Assembly: GCA_963974915.1 (NCBI GenBank)
Contig: CAXBES010000016.1
Span: 33,384-97,383, forward strand
Direction: 5' to 3'
DNA: 64,000 bases
Origin: CAXBES01 sp963974915
Lineage (GTDB): Bacteria; Bacteroidota; Bacteroidia; Flavobacteriales; Flavobacteriaceae
Shown: in pieces, positions 18,498-27,323 of the stretch
How positions within the stretch are numbered: the first letter of the stretch is position 1
Layout: each line of letters starts with the position of its first letter
Made by a program: the position numbers and the translations under genes
The notes under the pieces: generated by a model
The model's database searches: none
The model's input: the letters and a program-made list of their open reading frames with translations, nothing else
What the model was told of the DNA's origin: nothing

Positions 18498-18920
18498 TTA
18501 ATTAAGCTTTACACGTTCACCTTTTAAGGTCACATCATCATTTGCGACGATATCTACATTCCCCAAATCAGATTTTATGGTCTGTATTTTCGCAATATCC
18601 AGTTTTTCTCCTTCAGAAAGCAACATGGTGTCGCCTTTTGTGTACCGTTTGAAGTCTCCTTGAGTAGAAATTTTAGTGTCTTTCGCACTTTCTATTTCAA
18701 TGTCTTCAGCAGAGATCTTTATATTTTTTTCTGCGGAAAAATGAATATTTTCAGCAGCTACTTTTAAGGTAGTACCATTTTCAGAAATAGTAATAGTAAA
18801 AATTGATTGACCGTTGGCATTGGTCAATCTAACCTCATCACAATGAGCCTGACCTTCAATGATTAATTGATGTCCTTGCTTTAAATCTTTGTGAAATGTA
18901 CTGTTATTTACTTTTTTCAT
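18498..18920 (-). CDS. Stand-alone beta-helical spike-like protein (VgrG C-terminal-like)
   Basis: 140 residues from the ATG at 18918-18920. I chose this start because the vgrG stop codon lies just upstream (18922-18924). An alternative ATG at 18944 would overlap vgrG. The body is a run of short alternating beta repeats of the type IxISAxDIxIES and NVDIVANDDVTLKGERVKLN, the same pattern as the VgrG C-terminal needle, whose last residues (KGGIVKVN) match its own ending (KGERVKLN). It may cap or extend the spike or carry cargo. I know no name for it. Confidence 0.65.
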   Translation of the reverse strand: MKKVNNSTFHKDLKQGHQLIIEGQAHCDEVRLTNANGQSIFTITISENGTTLKVAAENIHFSAEKNIKISAEDIEIESAKDTKISTQGDFKRYTKGDTMLLSEGEKLDIAKIQTIKSDLGNVDIVANDDVTLKGERVKLN

Positions 18921-18921
18921 A

Positions 18922-20676
18922 TTAATTGACTTTAACGATTCCACCTTTAATTTCGGTCATAGCGGTGCCCGCCACTTTCACTTTGGCTCCTTTAACTTCA
19001 TTGGTCCCCGAACCTTCTACTATGGTTTTAACACCACTTGCATTAAGTTTTATGTCACTTTTTAGATCAAGTTCTTGAGATGCATGGATATGAATTTTTT
19101 TACCATGTATATTTGTTAGATCAGGCTCACTAGACTCTAATCCAATATTAATAGTAGGGGAATTGAGGTTTATTTCTCCGTCGAGCGCAACTAAATCGAT
19201 GTTTGCCGTCGCGTTGATAGTTATATTACCTTCTCCATCAAATTTAATTTCACTGCTGGATTTGTCGATAATGGTAATACTTCCGTCTCCTTCATTTATG
19301 GTAATTTTACACGGACCAACCTGCCATACGGTAAAATGATTGCTCGCGTGTGAACTTCCGGCCGGCGGAGGCGAATTACGATTATATACAGATCCGGAAG
19401 TGTAAGGAATTTCGGCATTACCGTTCTCAAAGTCAACGATTACTTCATCACCTACATGTGGAATTCGATACATACCACCACTTCCACCGGCCTGCATTGA
19501 GACAACTCTCATCCAACAAGACATTTTTCCTTGTTTTACCTGCCACGGAAACTGAACTCTAATTCTTCCTAATGCCTCGGGGTCATGATTTTCCGTAACA
19601 ACGCCTACTTGACTCATACTTCTTGGGAAGGCATTAATATCGGTTAGTGGATAGGCATCATAACTTCCTGAAATTGCTTCAAAGTTATTTTCATATTCTC
19701 CCGAAACGTTTACGGAATGGTTTACTTCTATCACTCTGTATTTTTCATCTTCTACGACAATTAAATTACCTAGCTTTACCCCGGGATTACTCGTTGAACC
19801 AATTAATTTAACTTGATTGATCGCAACACCCTCTAGTTGGGTTTTAACTTTTGTTTTTAACTGACTTCCTGCTGAAGGGCTATTATTGTTATTGTTCCAG
19901 GAATTTGTTTGAATGTTATAGAAATCCTGAGAAACACTATCCACGAAGCCATCGAATGATGATCCTGCGGGTTTGGGCAAGGTGTCATTTTCTTCTATGG
20001 TATCGGAAAGATAATTATTAGAAAAATAATTTACATTTCTAGGTAAAGGAATAAGACATAATTTATACTCAATTAGATCTTGACGATAATTAAGTGGAGT
20101 TTCTTCAATTTCGGGCTTGCCAAAAATTAGTTTATCTCCGTTATAATACATCCATTCTCCGTATTGTGATGCTAATCTACGTACGAAATCGAAACCGCTC
20201 TCATTATGTTGAACGCAGTAGTCGATCATATCCGTATATTTCGAATTTACGTCTGTATTTAATTTATAGTTATTAAGGATACTATTTACGATTCCGTCCA
20301 ATCTCATTTCGTTGAATGAATCGTAATGTGCTCCACCATCGGCTTTAATTGTAGGACTTTTAGCAATTAATACGATCTCATCTCCCAAGTCAACATTCTC
20401 GGCTTTGACGATTTTCACTTCGGTAACGAGTCCTTTAAACTCTAATTTCCCCATTTTGGATTTATCGGAAATGGACGACGTTTGCACAGCAATGGTTTCC
20501 CCTAAGAATTCTTTGCTTTTTTCACCTAAACCAGACGCTTCTTTTTCGAACATATCCATTCGGAAAATGATTTCCAGCGTGTGATGTTCGGCAATCTTTT
20601 GACCTAAGAAGAGCTTCTTAAATGAAGTAACTTCTTTACCGGCAATATATATTGATGTTTTTGAAAGTAATGCCAT
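18922..20676 (-). CDS. tssI: T6SS spike protein VgrG (TssI)
   Basis: 584 residues. The N-terminal half has the gp27-like folds (for example YCVQHNESGFDFVRRLASQYGEW). This is followed by a gp5 OB-fold region (GVVTENHDPEALGRIRVQFPW, then SGGMYRIPHVGDEVIVDFENG) and a C-terminal beta-helical needle of alternating short repeats. No extra effector domain is fused at the C-terminus, which fits a VgrG that carries a PAAR-like tip and adaptor-loaded cargo. It follows the second Hcp by 9 bp. Confidence 0.93.
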   Translation of the reverse strand: MALLSKTSIYIAGKEVTSFKKLFLGQKIAEHHTLEIIFRMDMFEKEASGLGEKSKEFLGETIAVQTSSISDKSKMGKLEFKGLVTEVKIVKAENVDLGDEIVLIAKSPTIKADGGAHYDSFNEMRLDGIVNSILNNYKLNTDVNSKYTDMIDYCVQHNESGFDFVRRLASQYGEWMYYNGDKLIFGKPEIEETPLNYRQDLIEYKLCLIPLPRNVNYFSNNYLSDTIEENDTLPKPAGSSFDGFVDSVSQDFYNIQTNSWNNNNNSPSAGSQLKTKVKTQLEGVAINQVKLIGSTSNPGVKLGNLIVVEDEKYRVIEVNHSVNVSGEYENNFEAISGSYDAYPLTDINAFPRSMSQVGVVTENHDPEALGRIRVQFPWQVKQGKMSCWMRVVSMQAGGSGGMYRIPHVGDEVIVDFENGNAEIPYTSGSVYNRNSPPPAGSSHASNHFTVWQVGPCKITINEGDGSITIIDKSSSEIKFDGEGNITINATANIDLVALDGEINLNSPTINIGLESSEPDLTNIHGKKIHIHASQELDLKSDIKLNASGVKTIVEGSGTNEVKGAKVKVAGTAMTEIKGGIVKVN

Positions 20677-20685
20677 AACTCTTAT

Positions 20686-21081
20686 TTAATGAAATGATTC
20701 CCATGGATTTTCGTACTCAGAACCATTTACTCCCATAGCTCTTGCCGAAATCGTTAGCTTGGTTCTCATTGGTAAAGAATTCTCTGCGTCGAATTGCTCT
20801 AAATATCCTACACAAAATGCATCAGTGAAATGTAGCGTTTTATTACTAGACATAATGTCTCGTTTATAAAATACGATCTCACCATCTTTATAATCGCCCG
20901 GACTGACCATCCATGCTAAAAAATCTGTGCTATTGGTAGATTCAATAAGTATATGGATTAGTCCGCCTCTAGGTCTTCCCGTAGGGCGGCCATTAGAATC
21001 AATGCTCTGAATAAACTCAAAGGAGCATTCCAAAACATTCATCTCTACATCTTCAATTGTTAATTTTGCTAAGAATGACAT
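20686..21081 (-). CDS. tssD: T6SS tube protein TssD (Hcp), paralogue 2
   Basis: 131 residues from the ATG at 21079-21081 (start MSFLAKL, matching the MSFKAKL start of the other copy). An upstream ATG at 21111 would add 10 non-conserved residues. The Bacteroidota TssD signature is present: C-S-[YF]-E, GRPxxxxRGG and the FYKRD strand. It forms or caps the inner tube, and being next to vgrG suggests it pairs with this spike and its cargo. It differs from the first copy at many positions, so it is not a recent duplicate. Confidence 0.88.
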   Translation of the reverse strand: MSFLAKLTIEDVEMNVLECSFEFIQSIDSNGRPTGRPRGGLIHILIESTNSTDFLAWMVSPGDYKDGEIVFYKRDIMSSNKTLHFTDAFCVGYLEQFDAENSLPMRTKLTISARAMGVNGSEYENPWESFH

Positions 21082-21132
21082 GGTATAATGTATTAAGTTA
21101 TGAACAGGCAAATAAGGGAGCGTTGAAATATC

Positions 21133-21138
21133 ACCCCC
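21133..21138. promoter_or_regulatory. GGGGGT box upstream of the second hcp
   Basis: ACCCCC on the + strand (GGGGGT on the coding strand) in a 94-bp AT-rich gap, 52 bp before the start of the second hcp. It is part of the recurring GGGGT pattern described under findings. Confidence 0.3.
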
Positions 21139-21175
21139 TTAATTGAATTGTTACCGTATAATGTTCCAGGTGTTA

Positions 21176-21562
21176 TTACACCCAGTCATTTACGTGTTCT
21201 CCATTTCCAATGCCAATAGATTTAGCTGAAATGACAAAAGATTCTGCCATGGGGTTTTTTCCTGTGGAGTCGAAACCTTCGTGATACTTAACCATATAGC
21301 CCTCTGTGAACTTAAGTTCTTTTGAAGTGGCTTCTGTATCTCTCTTTAGGAATACAATAGAACCATCTCTTCGTTCGAAGTTATTGAACATCCAATCAGA
21401 TAAGCTGGTATCTGCGGTAGATTCTACTGTTAATTTGATCTTGCCTCCTCTGGTAATAGAAGAAGGTCTTCCTGTTGCATCAGTTTCCTGATGTAATTCG
21501 TACGAGCAACTTAAAACGTTGTACTCATTTCCTGCTACTTTTAGTTTTGCTTTAAAAGACAT
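21176..21562 (-). CDS. tssD: T6SS tube protein TssD (Hcp), paralogue 1
   Basis: A 128-residue TssD family protein (MSFKAKLKVAGNEYNVLSCSYELHQETDATGRPSS..RGGKIKL) with the C-terminal FVISAKSIGIGNG segment. Hcp hexamers stack into the secreted tube. It has its own 348-bp upstream region with a good promoter match, as expected for the most abundantly made T6SS protein, and a 94-bp gap separates it from the second copy. Confidence 0.92.
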   Translation of the reverse strand: MSFKAKLKVAGNEYNVLSCSYELHQETDATGRPSSITRGGKIKLTVESTADTSLSDWMFNNFERRDGSIVFLKRDTEATSKELKFTEGYMVKYHEGFDSTGKNPMAESFVISAKSIGIGNGEHVNDWV

Positions 21563-21622
21563 AATAATAAAATTTAATTAATAAAAAATAAGATATCTAT
21601 ATATATAAAAATATGTATGAAA

Positions 21623-21653
21623 TAAAATTATGGAACAATGTAAGAACATACAA
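21623..21653 (-). promoter_or_regulatory. Putative hcp promoter (TTG-N20-TAATTTTA)
   Basis: On the minus strand, TTG is followed after 20 bases by TAATTTTA, close to the Bacteroidota consensus TTG-N19-TAnnTTTG. It lies 61 bp before the first hcp ATG. Confidence 0.5.
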
Positions 21654-21732
21654 GAAAACAGCTAATTTTCTTAAAATGAATAGATTAATAGATTCCTTTC
21701 TAAGATGAAATACATTTTGGAATGAATTTGTT

Positions 21733-21737
21733 ACCCC
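21733..21737. promoter_or_regulatory. GGGGT box upstream of the hcp promoter
   Basis: ACCCC on the + strand, reading AAAAGGGGTAAC on the coding strand, about 80 bp upstream of the predicted -33 TTG. This is a plausible activator position. Confidence 0.3.
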
Positions 21738-21910
21738 TTTTCAGACATTTTTTTAATTAAATTTTGAAGAAAATCACGATTTCAAGTTAACATTTATGAT
21801 TAGAATAGCTATAAAAAACTAAAGATCAGAATGTTAAATAGAAATGGAATAGGTTTAAAAAGAATGAATATGAAGAAAAATCAGGTGCCAGAATTTGAAG
21901 TTGTGACGAA

Positions 21911-22786
21911 TTAACTATCTACACGCCGACATATAATAACAGTATCTTCTTTAATATTGTTAGCAGCTACTGTTTGATTAAAGTTAATGTGCTTTATTGG
22001 GCTCCACCAATTTGGCTTAAAATGAAAAACCCATTCGTTGGGCTCATTAGATCGCTCATCAATGACTTCTATTTTACCTTCCGGATGTCTCTCATTATAA
22101 TCAATTATAAAGAAATAAAACAGCTTGCCAAATTCCATAGCCTGTGGCGCTTTAACCCTAAAATTAGTGATATCGCTTTGATCCTTATTCTTTTTGAACT
22201 CGAAACTTATCACTCTCGGATTTACCAACTCTTCTTTTGTAGGGTCCTTAATATCCTTATTAACAGGAAATTGCCAACTATCGTATATAGGTATAGCGAT
22301 CTGCATGGCAAATTCGTACATTTTGTAGAATAAAGTTGGCAATACGAATAAAATCGCAGACGACATAAAAATATAACTGAAGGGCGATCTAAATCTGTTT
22401 ACGATTTGTATAAAGGCAATGAGTCCCAAACAGGCATAGGCTAAAGTAAATAAGAACTCCGGCCAGAATTCAGACTTGTCTGCCGAAAGAGACGGGAAAT
22501 AATTCCGAAGCACGTATAAATGAAGTACACCCAACAACAAAAATATAAATTGAAAGGCGAAGTAACTGTTTAGCGGAGTGTCGTTTAATACTTTACTGGA
22601 ACTTAGTAATCCTGTTAAAGCAAAAGTTATGAGAATTAAAAGCGCATAGAGGATCGCTTTTTTTTTGTTCTTAGAAAATAGTTTACGCAATTTTGTAACA
22701 AGCATCATTACGAGCGTGCTTATAATAATTAAGCCTATACTTAGCTTAAAAATTTCACCATTTGCGATATTTCCTACCGAACCCAT
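21911..22786 (-). CDS. tssN: T6SSiii membrane protein TssN
   Basis: A 291-residue protein with about five membrane segments in its first 170 residues (near 13-32, 44-62, 72-92, 110-128 and 137-155) and a cytoplasmic C-terminal domain (VISFEFKKNKDQSDITNFRVKAP to the end). This layout, with its place beside tssG and close to tssO, matches TssN, a subtype-iii-specific membrane-complex protein that replaces TssJLM. It starts 10 bp after the tssG stop. The name rests on topology, size and context. Confidence 0.75.
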   Translation of the reverse strand: MGSVGNIANGEIFKLSIGLIIISTLVMMLVTKLRKLFSKNKKKAILYALLILITFALTGLLSSSKVLNDTPLNSYFAFQFIFLLLGVLHLYVLRNYFPSLSADKSEFWPEFLFTLAYACLGLIAFIQIVNRFRSPFSYIFMSSAILFVLPTLFYKMYEFAMQIAIPIYDSWQFPVNKDIKDPTKEELVNPRVISFEFKKNKDQSDITNFRVKAPQAMEFGKLFYFFIIDYNERHPEGKIEVIDERSNEPNEWVFHFKPNWWSPIKHINFNQTVAANNIKEDTVIICRRVDS

Positions 22787-22796
22787 TTCGTTATTA

Positions 22797-23723
22797 TTAT
22801 AATTGAGTTGAAATTCCCATTATTGGATTATCATCCTCATTTAAAACAAACCCATTCTTATTGTTGACAATAAATTTCGTTTCAACTTCTATTTCTATGG
22901 GAATGAAATAATCGTAAAAAGTATTAATAAATTTTAAAACTCCATCCTTTTTTAAATAATTATTTATTTTTTTTTCTGAAATAGGTCCGATGGTAACCTC
23001 CAGTATCGGACTGAGGATCTTTTGCTTAGTCGTTGCCAATACAGAGTTCACTCCCAATTCGAAATTATCAACAGACTTCTTTTTCTGAGTATTTTCTTCT
23101 GAAGGATTTCGAGCTTCAAACTTTTTATTGAAGGTCACTTTTTCGTTTAGCACCTTCTCCATAGTGAGCCTGGTTAATTCCAGATCCCCGGCAATTTTAT
23201 AACTATGAGGCAATAGTTTAATCAATTTTAGAATATAGGATTCGGGAATTTCACTGTCAATATTCCAGAATTCAATAAGGAAATCATCGTTTAAGTTGTA
23301 GAAATTATCTAATAATTCTCTCTCTTTACTTTCAATTCGTAAGCGTTGAAGGAAAAATTCATTTTCAATGGGCGCAAAAAAGGATCTCGCCTCTTTTTCC
23401 TCTTCTTTTACAGATTTTCGATAGGCACTAAAGGAACTACCCGCTTTTTCGGTTTGCGGGGCATGAAATAATCCTTCGGGCAGCATGTCGTAAAGACCAT
23501 TCCTGGATAGATTGAAGGTCAACATATTGTCATTTAATAAGTTGTCTACATCTATTATGTCACGTCTGTAGGGTCTTGAAAAGGTACTCTGATTAGCAAT
23601 AACGAAATCTTCTTCAGTAACATCCGAATTTTCCTGAATTTCGGCAATGAGTACTTCGGCCTTTAAGTTCTCATAAACACCAAGCAATTCTGTGAAAATA
23701 TTCTCAAGTACAGAAGTTGTCAT
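22797..23723 (-). CDS. tssG: T6SS baseplate subunit TssG (divergent)
   Basis: 308 residues from the ATG at 23721-23723. A longer frame to 23807 would overlap the upstream NlpC gene, so I prefer the shorter start, which leaves a 16-bp gap. The segment FFAPIENEFFLQRLRIESKERELL is typical of subtype-iii TssG. The protein is diverged from proteobacterial TssG. It would join TssF, TssE and TssK in the baseplate wedge. It is separated from tssF by the divergent promoter region, although the two act together. Confidence 0.75.
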   Translation of the reverse strand: MTTSVLENIFTELLGVYENLKAEVLIAEIQENSDVTEEDFVIANQSTFSRPYRRDIIDVDNLLNDNMLTFNLSRNGLYDMLPEGLFHAPQTEKAGSSFSAYRKSVKEEEKEARSFFAPIENEFFLQRLRIESKERELLDNFYNLNDDFLIEFWNIDSEIPESYILKLIKLLPHSYKIAGDLELTRLTMEKVLNEKVTFNKKFEARNPSEENTQKKKSVDNFELGVNSVLATTKQKILSPILEVTIGPISEKKINNYLKKDGVLKFINTFYDYFIPIEIEVETKFIVNNKNGFVLNEDDNPIMGISTQL

Positions 23724-23739
23724 TCCGAAGTGTTCAAAA

Positions 23740-24759
23740 TTAATTGTTGTTGATTCTTCGACCTGCCGAAACAAATCTACTAGTCCAGAATGCTTCCGAA
23801 AGATCACTTATTTTAACACCCGAAACTCCACTGGTACCACGTCTTGAGGTAGAATTTACGAATTTATTGTTTCCGAGGTAAATACCTACGTGACTAATGT
23901 TGTTACTGTAATCACCAACACCCTTAAAAAACAGCAGATCTCCTTCCATAAGGAAACTCTTATCTGTAAACTTATCTGAGTATTTCGAATTAAATTGCTT
24001 TTCGGCTGTTCTTTCTATGTACAGTCCAAAAACAGAGGTGAAAAGTCTTTGTGAAAAAGAAGAACAGTCAATTCCTTCCTTATTAGCACCACCCATAAGG
24101 TAAGGTGTTCCCATCCATTCGTCAATGAACTCATATAATTTGAAGTTCGTTATTTCTTCTGGCGTAACCCCAAGGATTTCGGCATACTTAGTTTGTAGGG
24201 GTGAGATTTCATCCATGATATCTTCAGATATCACTTGATCCTCTTCCTCATTATCATCATAACTAACGATCACATCTTTATTCTGCTTCTTAAGCTTTTT
24301 GGCCTGTTTTGCAAGCAATTTCTCTCGTTTCTCCAGTTCCTTTTGAGCTTCCTTAATTTTTGCTTCGCGTTCCTTTTCTCTTCGCTTTTCTTCTTTACTA
24401 AGCGACTTTTCAATTCGTCTTCTTCTTTTCTTCTCATCCTTAGTAAGGGATACTTCTATCTGATTTACAGCAACTTTCTTACCTTCTATCACATTTATCA
24501 AAAACAGTTTAACTTCATAACCGTCTTTAGTAACCGTCACTATCTGTTCGCCACTCGGGATGCGCTCGGTAAAATTAAATGTCCCATCGGCATTGGTTTT
24601 TTGTGCCAATGCAGTACCCTCAATAGCAACAATTGCGTTGCTGATCTCCGAAAGCGTTTCTTCTTCAACGATAGTTCCGGTAAATGTTGAATTTTGAGAA
24701 AATGAAATGAAGCAAATGCAAAAGAATAAAAGGGATGTAAATATCTTCCTCATAATCAA
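23740..24759 (-). CDS. NlpC/P60 cysteine peptidase with regulatory-like domain, in T6SS locus
   Basis: A 339-residue secreted protein: signal peptide (about 1-22), carboxypeptidase-regulatory-like beta domain (about 26-105), a very charged Lys/Glu/Arg coiled-coil (107-161), an acidic stretch, and a C-terminal NlpC/P60 domain with Cys232 (DCSSFSQ) and His290 (ISHVGIYLG). NlpC/P60 enzymes cut peptidoglycan stem peptides. It is the first gene of an operon with tssG and tssN, so it probably opens or anchors in the cell wall for the membrane complex. An effector role is less likely given the signal peptide. Confidence 0.8.
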   Translation of the reverse strand: MIMRKIFTSLLFFCICFISFSQNSTFTGTIVEEETLSEISNAIVAIEGTALAQKTNADGTFNFTERIPSGEQIVTVTKDGYEVKLFLINVIEGKKVAVNQIEVSLTKDEKKRRRRIEKSLSKEEKRREKEREAKIKEAQKELEKREKLLAKQAKKLKKQNKDVIVSYDDNEEEDQVISEDIMDEISPLQTKYAEILGVTPEEITNFKLYEFIDEWMGTPYLMGGANKEGIDCSSFSQRLFTSVFGLYIERTAEKQFNSKYSDKFTDKSFLMEGDLLFFKGVGDYSNNISHVGIYLGNNKFVNSTSRRGTSGVSGVKISDLSEAFWTSRFVSAGRRINNN

Positions 24760-24797
24760 TGGGTTTGGTTTGCAGGTTTAATCAATTTTTTTTATTG

Positions 24798-24802
24798 GGG
24801 GT
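24798..24802. promoter_or_regulatory. GGGGT box in the nlpC/tssE divergent promoter region
   Basis: GGGGGTCAT in the 225-bp gap between the divergent NlpC/P60 and tssE operons. One regulator bound here could affect both sides. Confidence 0.3.
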
Positions 24803-24984
24803 CATAAAGGTACTAAAAATGAGGTACCGATTTTAAAAGATATTGAAAAAAATGTTGCCTCGTTTAAAGAATTGATTCTTATTAAGATAAGTAATATCAC
24901 TATATTTACATTCATAACATTTTTTAATATGGGATTTGAGATAGTTTTTGAAGTAACTATACTTAGTTCACGAGTAACACGGAC

Positions 24985-25419
24985 ATGAATAACAATTATT
25001 ATGTACTTCCCCTAAATGCTAAAAACCTTATTAGTAGCAGAGAACACGAAAAATGTAATCTCAATACATCCATATCGCACTATATCCATCTAATTAATAC
25101 CTCGTATTTTGGTGAATGTACCTTCGATGAATCTTTTGGGTGTTCTATTTGGAATATTGATTTCGACAATCTTAAAAGTACCACCCGTTTAAGAACACTT
25201 ATTCAGGATTCATTATACGACTCGTTGTTAGAACATGAAAAACGTCTGCATGAAATTAGAGTGGATGTAAAAATAAAGCAAGAAGAAATAACCGGTAGAA
25301 TGACTGCAAATCGAATAAAGAAGCGCATTGACATAAGAATAAAAGGGAAGGTTAAAAAAACGAGTGAGCAGTTTTCGTATGTGGAATACTTTTATATTGG
25401 ACCCTTATCATACAAATAG
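24985..25419 (+). CDS. tssE: T6SS baseplate subunit TssE (gp25-like)
   Basis: A 144-residue gp25/TssE-type protein. The FGECTFDESFGCSIWNIDFDN segment corresponds to the conserved gp25 core, and EHEKRLHEIRVDVK to the following helix and strand. TssE links the sheath end to the baseplate. It is first in a rightward operon (tssE, tssF, PKD protein, tssK, tssO, protease) and lies 3 bp before tssF. Confidence 0.85.
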   Translation: MNNNYYVLPLNAKNLISSREHEKCNLNTSISHYIHLINTSYFGECTFDESFGCSIWNIDFDNLKSTTRLRTLIQDSLYDSLLEHEKRLHEIRVDVKIKQEEITGRMTANRIKKRIDIRIKGKVKKTSEQFSYVEYFYIGPLSYK

Positions 25420-25422
25420 CAT

Positions 25423-27261
25423 ATGAAGGAAAATAATAAAGAAGAGATAAAAAACAGAATGATAAAAAAGGCTGCCACAATGTGGGGAGTGCAGCCTAAT
25501 GAAATCGAGATGTCATTCGATCCTATCGTTTCTTTACTCATCTCTGCATGTGCTTCAGAAATTGAGAAGATATCTGCAGAGGTAGATCATTCGCAAACGA
25601 GAATTACTGAAAAAGTTATTCAGCTAATGACGCCGGAAGCGGTGAATGGTCCAAGACCTGCAAGATCTATACTTTATGCCGAACCAATCGATGAGGTATT
25701 AACCATTAAACCCGAATATCTTTTTAATTATAGAAAAAAGGAATCTTATCAAAAAACTTCGGTAAAATATAGGAATATCTATTTTTCTCCTGTTCAGGAT
25801 TTTAAATTGGTAGACGCAAGTGTTCAATATATGGCTTGTGGAGGTACTTTTATTGAGCTTCAGAATAGAAAAAACAAGGAAATAGTCGCACAAAAGGTTA
25901 AAGATTCAGACTTATTGCCTTCAACTTTATACATTGGTTTAACTAGTAAACGAAAATCCATCACGCTCGAGGATGTATCTTTTTATTTTGAATTGCAAGG
26001 TGTGGATCATAAAGAGCTCTTTTATCATCACTTAAGAAATGCACAATGGTTTACAGAAAATGACACTCTAGAAGTGTCAGGTGGATTCTATAATACTGAA
26101 AAGGCAGAAGAAACAAACCTTAAAAGTATCTTCGAAGATGTATCTAATAAAACGAACAACACGTGTAAACAAATCGTGAATGGATATAGCAGACAGTATA
26201 TAACAGTAAAATCTGTTGGAGAAAAGCAGAATTTGAAAAAATCGGAGTTTAAGGAAATGCAGGATTTTTTGTCCAAGAATAAAATTAAACTTGACGAAGA
26301 TGTAAAATGGATAAAAATTATATTTCCAAGAATAATAACCAATACACTTTTACAAAATATTCACTGCTCGTTAAATTCATTTCCTGTACTTAACAGAGAG
26401 CTCAATAGTTTTACCTATAATATTAAGGAGTTTATAAATATTCTTCCAATAAAGACCGAAGATCTGTTTTTTGATATTAAATCCATTACGAACACCGATG
26501 GCGATGCATATAAAGCCAGAAGTAAAGACAATTCTAGTATTGGTAAAGGAACTTTTGTGTTACGCGATGATAATGTTGGGAAATTAGATAAAAGAAAGGC
26601 ACGAGAATATGTTATTCACCTAATTGAGCTTTTAAAAGATGAAAGTGCTTCTTTTTCATTTCTGAATAATGACTTTTTACATAAAAACCTCAAAGGGTTG
26701 AATCAGTTAATAGCGTTATTAGAGCAGAAGGTTTCTGAAGCTTCAAGGGATCTTACACAAACTAATTATGTTGTCTTAAAGCCTTTTAAGCCAAACGAGA
26801 AATTGCTGGTAGAGTTTTGGACCACAAACGGGGAAGCAGGAAATAATATTAAATCAGGTAGCGATCTCTCAATTTATCAAGGCGTAGGAATACAACAGGG
26901 TAACAATTATTTTCTTACCACATCTCATGGTGGGAAAGATGATCTAAATATGACAGAAAAACTAAATTCGTATAGAAGATCCTTACTTTCAAGAGACCGA
27001 ATCGTGACGAAAGAAGATATAAAAGCCTTGTGTTTTGAATTATATGGAGACAAGATTAGTAAGGTAGATGTGAAACGTGGATTTGGTAGTGGCATCGGAC
27101 TTAACAAAGGAGTGATGCAGTATATTGAAATTGTATTGTTGCCTAATAATCAAATCAATACGGAAGAGGAGGAATGGGATTCAATTAATAGTAATTTACT
27201 TTACTATTTAGAAAAAAACTCTGTAAATGTATTTCCATATAAAATAAAAATATTAAATTAA
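25423..27261 (+). CDS. tssF: T6SS baseplate subunit TssF
   Basis: A 612-residue TssF. It begins with the usual N-terminal helix (EIKNRMIKKAATMWG) and PIVSLLISACASEIEKISAEVDHS, followed by LMTPEAVNGPRPARSI, and ends with the gp6-like LSRDRIVTKEDIKALCFELYG segment. TssF is the main scaffold of the baseplate wedge with TssG. The start is 3 bp after tssE. It is comparable in length to the Bacteroidota family. Confidence 0.88.
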   Translation: MKENNKEEIKNRMIKKAATMWGVQPNEIEMSFDPIVSLLISACASEIEKISAEVDHSQTRITEKVIQLMTPEAVNGPRPARSILYAEPIDEVLTIKPEYLFNYRKKESYQKTSVKYRNIYFSPVQDFKLVDASVQYMACGGTFIELQNRKNKEIVAQKVKDSDLLPSTLYIGLTSKRKSITLEDVSFYFELQGVDHKELFYHHLRNAQWFTENDTLEVSGGFYNTEKAEETNLKSIFEDVSNKTNNTCKQIVNGYSRQYITVKSVGEKQNLKKSEFKEMQDFLSKNKIKLDEDVKWIKIIFPRIITNTLLQNIHCSLNSFPVLNRELNSFTYNIKEFINILPIKTEDLFFDIKSITNTDGDAYKARSKDNSSIGKGTFVLRDDNVGKLDKRKAREYVIHLIELLKDESASFSFLNNDFLHKNLKGLNQLIALLEQKVSEASRDLTQTNYVVLKPFKPNEKLLVEFWTTNGEAGNNIKSGSDLSIYQGVGIQQGNNYFLTTSHGGKDDLNMTEKLNSYRRSLLSRDRIVTKEDIKALCFELYGDKISKVDVKRGFGSGIGLNKGVMQYIEIVLLPNNQINTEEEEWDSINSNLLYYLEKNSVNVFPYKIKILN

Positions 27262-27323
27262 TGTCTATTTTAGTCCTAAAATAGTGCGATCGTAAAACTA
27301 GGATACATCAAATTAAAAGTATT

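Larger units (their letters stand above)
21563..21910. other. 348-bp AT-rich intergenic region upstream of hcp
   Basis: No convincing gene. It holds a promoter match for hcp (21623-21653) and an ACCCC box (21733-21737). A 27-codon frame on the + strand (21831-21914) was considered and rejected. The region separates the hcp operon from the tssN gene, which ends at 21911 and is read in the same direction. Confidence 0.6.

Noticed and set aside
21831..21914. 27-codon frame on the + strand opposite the hcp control region
   Set aside because: Short, Asn/Lys-rich as expected from AT-rich DNA, no clear ribosome binding site, and it runs into the 3' end of tssN on the other strand.
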